Origin: Halorubrum trapanicum
GTDB taxonomy: Archaea; Halobacteriota; Halobacteria; Halobacteriales; Haloferacaceae
DNA length: 64,000 bases
Direction: 5' to 3'
Assembly: GCF_002355655.1 (NCBI RefSeq)
Contig: NZ_AP017569.1
Location: forward strand, 806,001-870,000
The position numbers and the translations under genes were made by a program. The notes below the pieces were generated by a model. That model did no database searches and was not told the DNA's origin. It saw only the letters and a program-made list of their open reading frames with translations. Below, piece by piece: positions 62,405 to 64,000 of the stretch (the stretch's first letter is position 1; every line of letters begins with the position of its first letter).

Positions 62405-62785
62405 ATGTCCCAACCACCGGACGAGCGCGCCGACGAACTACTGAGCGCGGCCCGCACGGCGACGGGCGACGAGCTGCGGAGCCTCACGTACTTCACGGAG
62501 GAAGACGTCGAGCAGCTGTACCTCCGCAGCGATCTGAGCCGGACCGCCGACCTGGTCGGTTTCGCCGAGAACGAGCGACAGGGGTTCCACGCGCAGTCGA
62601 TGTACGCCAACACGCAGCTCGGCGACTACCAGTTCACGGTCCGCGTGTTCGAGAACGGCTACCTCACGCGGGTGATCGCTAACGACCACGGCGTCTGGGT
62701 GACGACCGACTCGATGGAGATGGACCGCTTCGAGGAGCTGGCGAGCGCGCTCGCGTCCATCCTCCGGTTGTTCGATCCCGCCTGA
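62405..62785 (+). CDS. Small soluble haloarchaeal protein (DUF7522-like)
   Basis: 126 aa from ATG 62405. LRSLTYFTEEDVEQLYLRSDLSRTADLVGFAENERQGFHAQSMYANTQLGDYQFTVRVFENGYLTRV is typical of a conserved haloarchaeal family whose name I recall only tentatively. No cofactor motif, signal or membrane segment. It is divergent from aglJ; GCTCATGTATGTGAGC, a near-palindrome just upstream, might be an operator. Ends 28 bp from the convergent cheY. Confidence 0.65.
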   Translation: MSQPPDERADELLSAARTATGDELRSLTYFTEEDVEQLYLRSDLSRTADLVGFAENERQGFHAQSMYANTQLGDYQFTVRVFENGYLTRVIANDHGVWVTTDSMEMDRFEELASALASILRLFDPA

Positions 62786-62812
62786 CCACTGGGAGTTATT
62801 TAAAAGGGCTCT

Positions 62813-63172
62813 TCACCCGAGATGGCTCTCGAACTCGCCGACCAGCTCGTCGGCGTCGACGGGCTTGGTCACGTACCCGTCGGCGCCCGCCTTCACCGCC
62901 TCCATCATCTTCTCCTGCTGGTCGACGCTCGTACACATCACGATCACCGCGTCGGGCCAGCGCTCCTTGATCGCCGCGGTCGCCTCGATCCCGGTCATCT
63001 CCGGCATCACGACGTCCATCGACACCGCGTCCGGCTCGTACGCTTCGAAGAGCTCGACCGCCTCTGCGCCGTGTTCCGCCTCGTCGACGACCTCGAACCG
63101 GCCTTCCAGCGCGTCCCGGACGACGGTCCGCTGGAACGAGGAGTCGTCGACGACGAGCACCCGCTCGGTCAT
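62813..63172 (-). CDS. cheY: Chemotaxis response regulator CheY
   Basis: 119 aa from ATG 63172: a stand-alone receiver domain. Acid pocket Asp9/Asp10 (VVDDSSFQR), phosphorylation site Asp53 (VSMDVVMPEMTG), Thr81 (MCTSVDQQEKM) and Lys103 (YVTKPVDADEL) are all present. Similarity to haloarchaeal CheY suggests that it signals to the archaellum motor, although no other che or arl genes are in view, so another two-component role is possible. Confidence 0.85.
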   Translation of the reverse strand: MTERVLVVDDSSFQRTVVRDALEGRFEVVDEAEHGAEAVELFEAYEPDAVSMDVVMPEMTGIEATAAIKERWPDAVIVMCTSVDQQEKMMEAVKAGADGYVTKPVDADELVGEFESHLG

Positions 63173-63339
63173 ACGCGTTCTCCCCGCCAGACCGACATAA
63201 GCGCGCGGATCGCTCGGCACGATACGGGCTGGGACACGCGGGCCGGCGCGGGGGACGAGCTCGGCGTCGGTATGTGACGCCCTCGCAACCGCCATCCCTT
63301 GTATATTCGATGAAGCATATAATGAACATGGGAACAACG

Positions 63340-63345
63340 TTAAGG
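63340..63345 (+). promoter_or_regulatory. TATA-like box for the AbrB/PhoU gene
   Basis: ACGTTAAGGTG is centred about 26 nt upstream of ATG 63369. The short inverted repeat GTATC-CCGC-GATAC (63347-63360) lies between it and the start, where it could bind an autoregulator. An AT-rich stretch (63300-63322) is further upstream. Confidence 0.4.
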
Positions 63346-63368
63346 TGTATCCCGCGATACGGTCGCGT

Positions 63369-64000
63369 ATGGAAACGCGGAAGGTCCAGCGGTTGGGGCC
63401 GTCGACGCTGGCGATGACCCTCCCGGCCGAGTGGGCACAGGAACACGGCGTGAACAAAGGCGACGAGGTGTCGCTGCGGATGGGCGGCAAGGGGACGCTC
63501 ACGGTGCTCCCCGAGTCGGTGAGCACCGAGGAGTCGGAGGCGGTGATCAACGCGGACGGGCTCGACGCGCGCTCGCTCGAACGCGCGATCGTCGCGCAGT
63601 ACGTGCTGGGGCGGCGCGTGATCCACGTCCGCAGCGAGGGGACGCTCGACAGCGAGCACATCAACGCGGTGTACAAAGCCGAGACCCAGCTGATGGGGCT
63701 CGGCGTCATCGAAGAGACCCCGGAGGACATCTCGATTCGCTGTTCGGTCGACCCGGAGGACTTCACCCTCGACAACCTGCTCGAACGGCTGGAGAACACG
63801 GGCTCGACGATGCGCGGCGAGGGCGTGAAGGCGCTCGCGCACGGCAACCCCGACCTCGCGCAGCGCGCGCTCAACCGCGAGCGGCAGGCGAACAAGATCT
63901 TCGTCCTCCTGCTCCGGCTCATCTTCACGGCGTATCAGAACCCGAACCTCGCTCGCGCAGTGGGTCTCGAGGAGGGGTTCCCCCTGATCGGCTACCGCTC
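63369..64000 (+). CDS. AbrB-PhoU family phosphate uptake regulator (3' end cut off)
   Basis: About 210 residues are visible from ATG 63369; the gene leaves the window at the right edge. The N-terminus is an AbrB/SpoVT-like DNA-binding swapped-hairpin (METRKVQRLGPSTLAMTLPAEWAQEHGVNKGDEVSLRMGGKGTLTVLPE), followed by a PhoU helical domain (LDNLLERLENTGSTMRGEGVKALAHGNPDLAQRALNRERQANKIFVLLLRLI). This fusion is common in haloarchaea and is linked to phosphate-transport control. pst genes are not in view. Confidence 0.88.
   Translation, partial: METRKVQRLGPSTLAMTLPAEWAQEHGVNKGDEVSLRMGGKGTLTVLPESVSTEESEAVINADGLDARSLERAIVAQYVLGRRVIHVRSEGTLDSEHINAVYKAETQLMGLGVIEETPEDISIRCSVDPEDFTLDNLLERLENTGSTMRGEGVKALAHGNPDLAQRALNRERQANKIFVLLLRLIFTAYQNPNLARAVGLEEGFPLIGYR

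Noticed and set aside
1-64000. tRNA, rRNA or other standard RNA genes
   Set aside because: I looked for conserved T-loop sequence (GGTTCGAATCC type), clover-leaf spacing and rRNA core sequence on both strands and saw none; a tool search is needed to be sure.

Overview
This window looks like the main chromosome of a haloarchaeon, most probably a Halorubrum-like species. The DNA is very GC-rich with strongly G/C-biased third codon positions, the proteins are acidic, and many genes have almost no leader behind a TATA-like box. Archaea-specific genes are present: D-aminoacyl-tRNA deacylase, archaeosortase A, diphthine synthase, sn-glycerol-1-phosphate dehydrogenase, aMBF1 and archaeal-type TpiA. 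The genus is inferred from overall protein resemblance; no rRNA is present to confirm it. No tRNA, rRNA, CRISPR array, replication origin or recognisable transposase was seen.

Layout. 1-7.2 kb: a cut-off lipoprotein gene, a membrane protein, an HNH protein, a phosphodiesterase-like enzyme, a PhzF protein, a Na+/Ca2+ exchanger-like protein and DtdA. 7.3-10.3 kb: the core block ftsZ1-secE-spt5 followed by artA. 10.5-13.5 kb: an MgtC/DUF4010-type membrane protein, two small CBS-pair proteins and dphB. 13.7-17.0 kb: korAB (2-oxoacid:ferredoxin oxidoreductase) and an Lrp-type regulator. 17-29.6 kb: GNAT, IleS, an aminotransferase, an FAD oxidoreductase, Hsp20, a radical SAM protein with a helix-hairpin-helix tail, an MBL hydrolase and a HAD hydrolase. 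29.7-36.2 kb: a cytochrome b/subunit IV module with a membrane-anchored halocyanin and a set of small membrane proteins, plus a degenerate NAD-kinase-like protein. 36.4-47.2 kb: an odd low-GC lipoprotein, M28 peptidase, DUF420, EgsA, LysE, DUF2103, Get3/ArsA and AroA. 47.4-54.4 kb: aMBF1, DICT-domain protein, TpiA, DnaK-DnaJ, a cupin and an incomplete AMP-binding protein. 54.4-61 kb: a complete dipeptide/oligopeptide ABC importer operon. 61.2-64 kb: an AglJ-like glycosyltransferase, CheY and the start of an AbrB/PhoU regulator.

The most unusual content is non-coding. Three intergenic regions (23.1-23.7, 40.3-40.9 and 45.4-45.8 kb) hold copies of one modular element. Each has a tandem array of 57-bp units, each unit starting with a palindromic TTTATAAA-type box, that runs into a 260-400 bp block of long inverted repeats. 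The stems differ in sequence between copies but stay paired (compensatory changes), and the last box is exactly 49 nt from the first stem in all three copies. I found no coding function for it. It may be a mobile element, a family of structured RNAs, or both. The window also carries several unrelated short tandem arrays (18, 20, 23, 28 and 37 bp); two of them arose by duplicating a gene's own stop-codon region.
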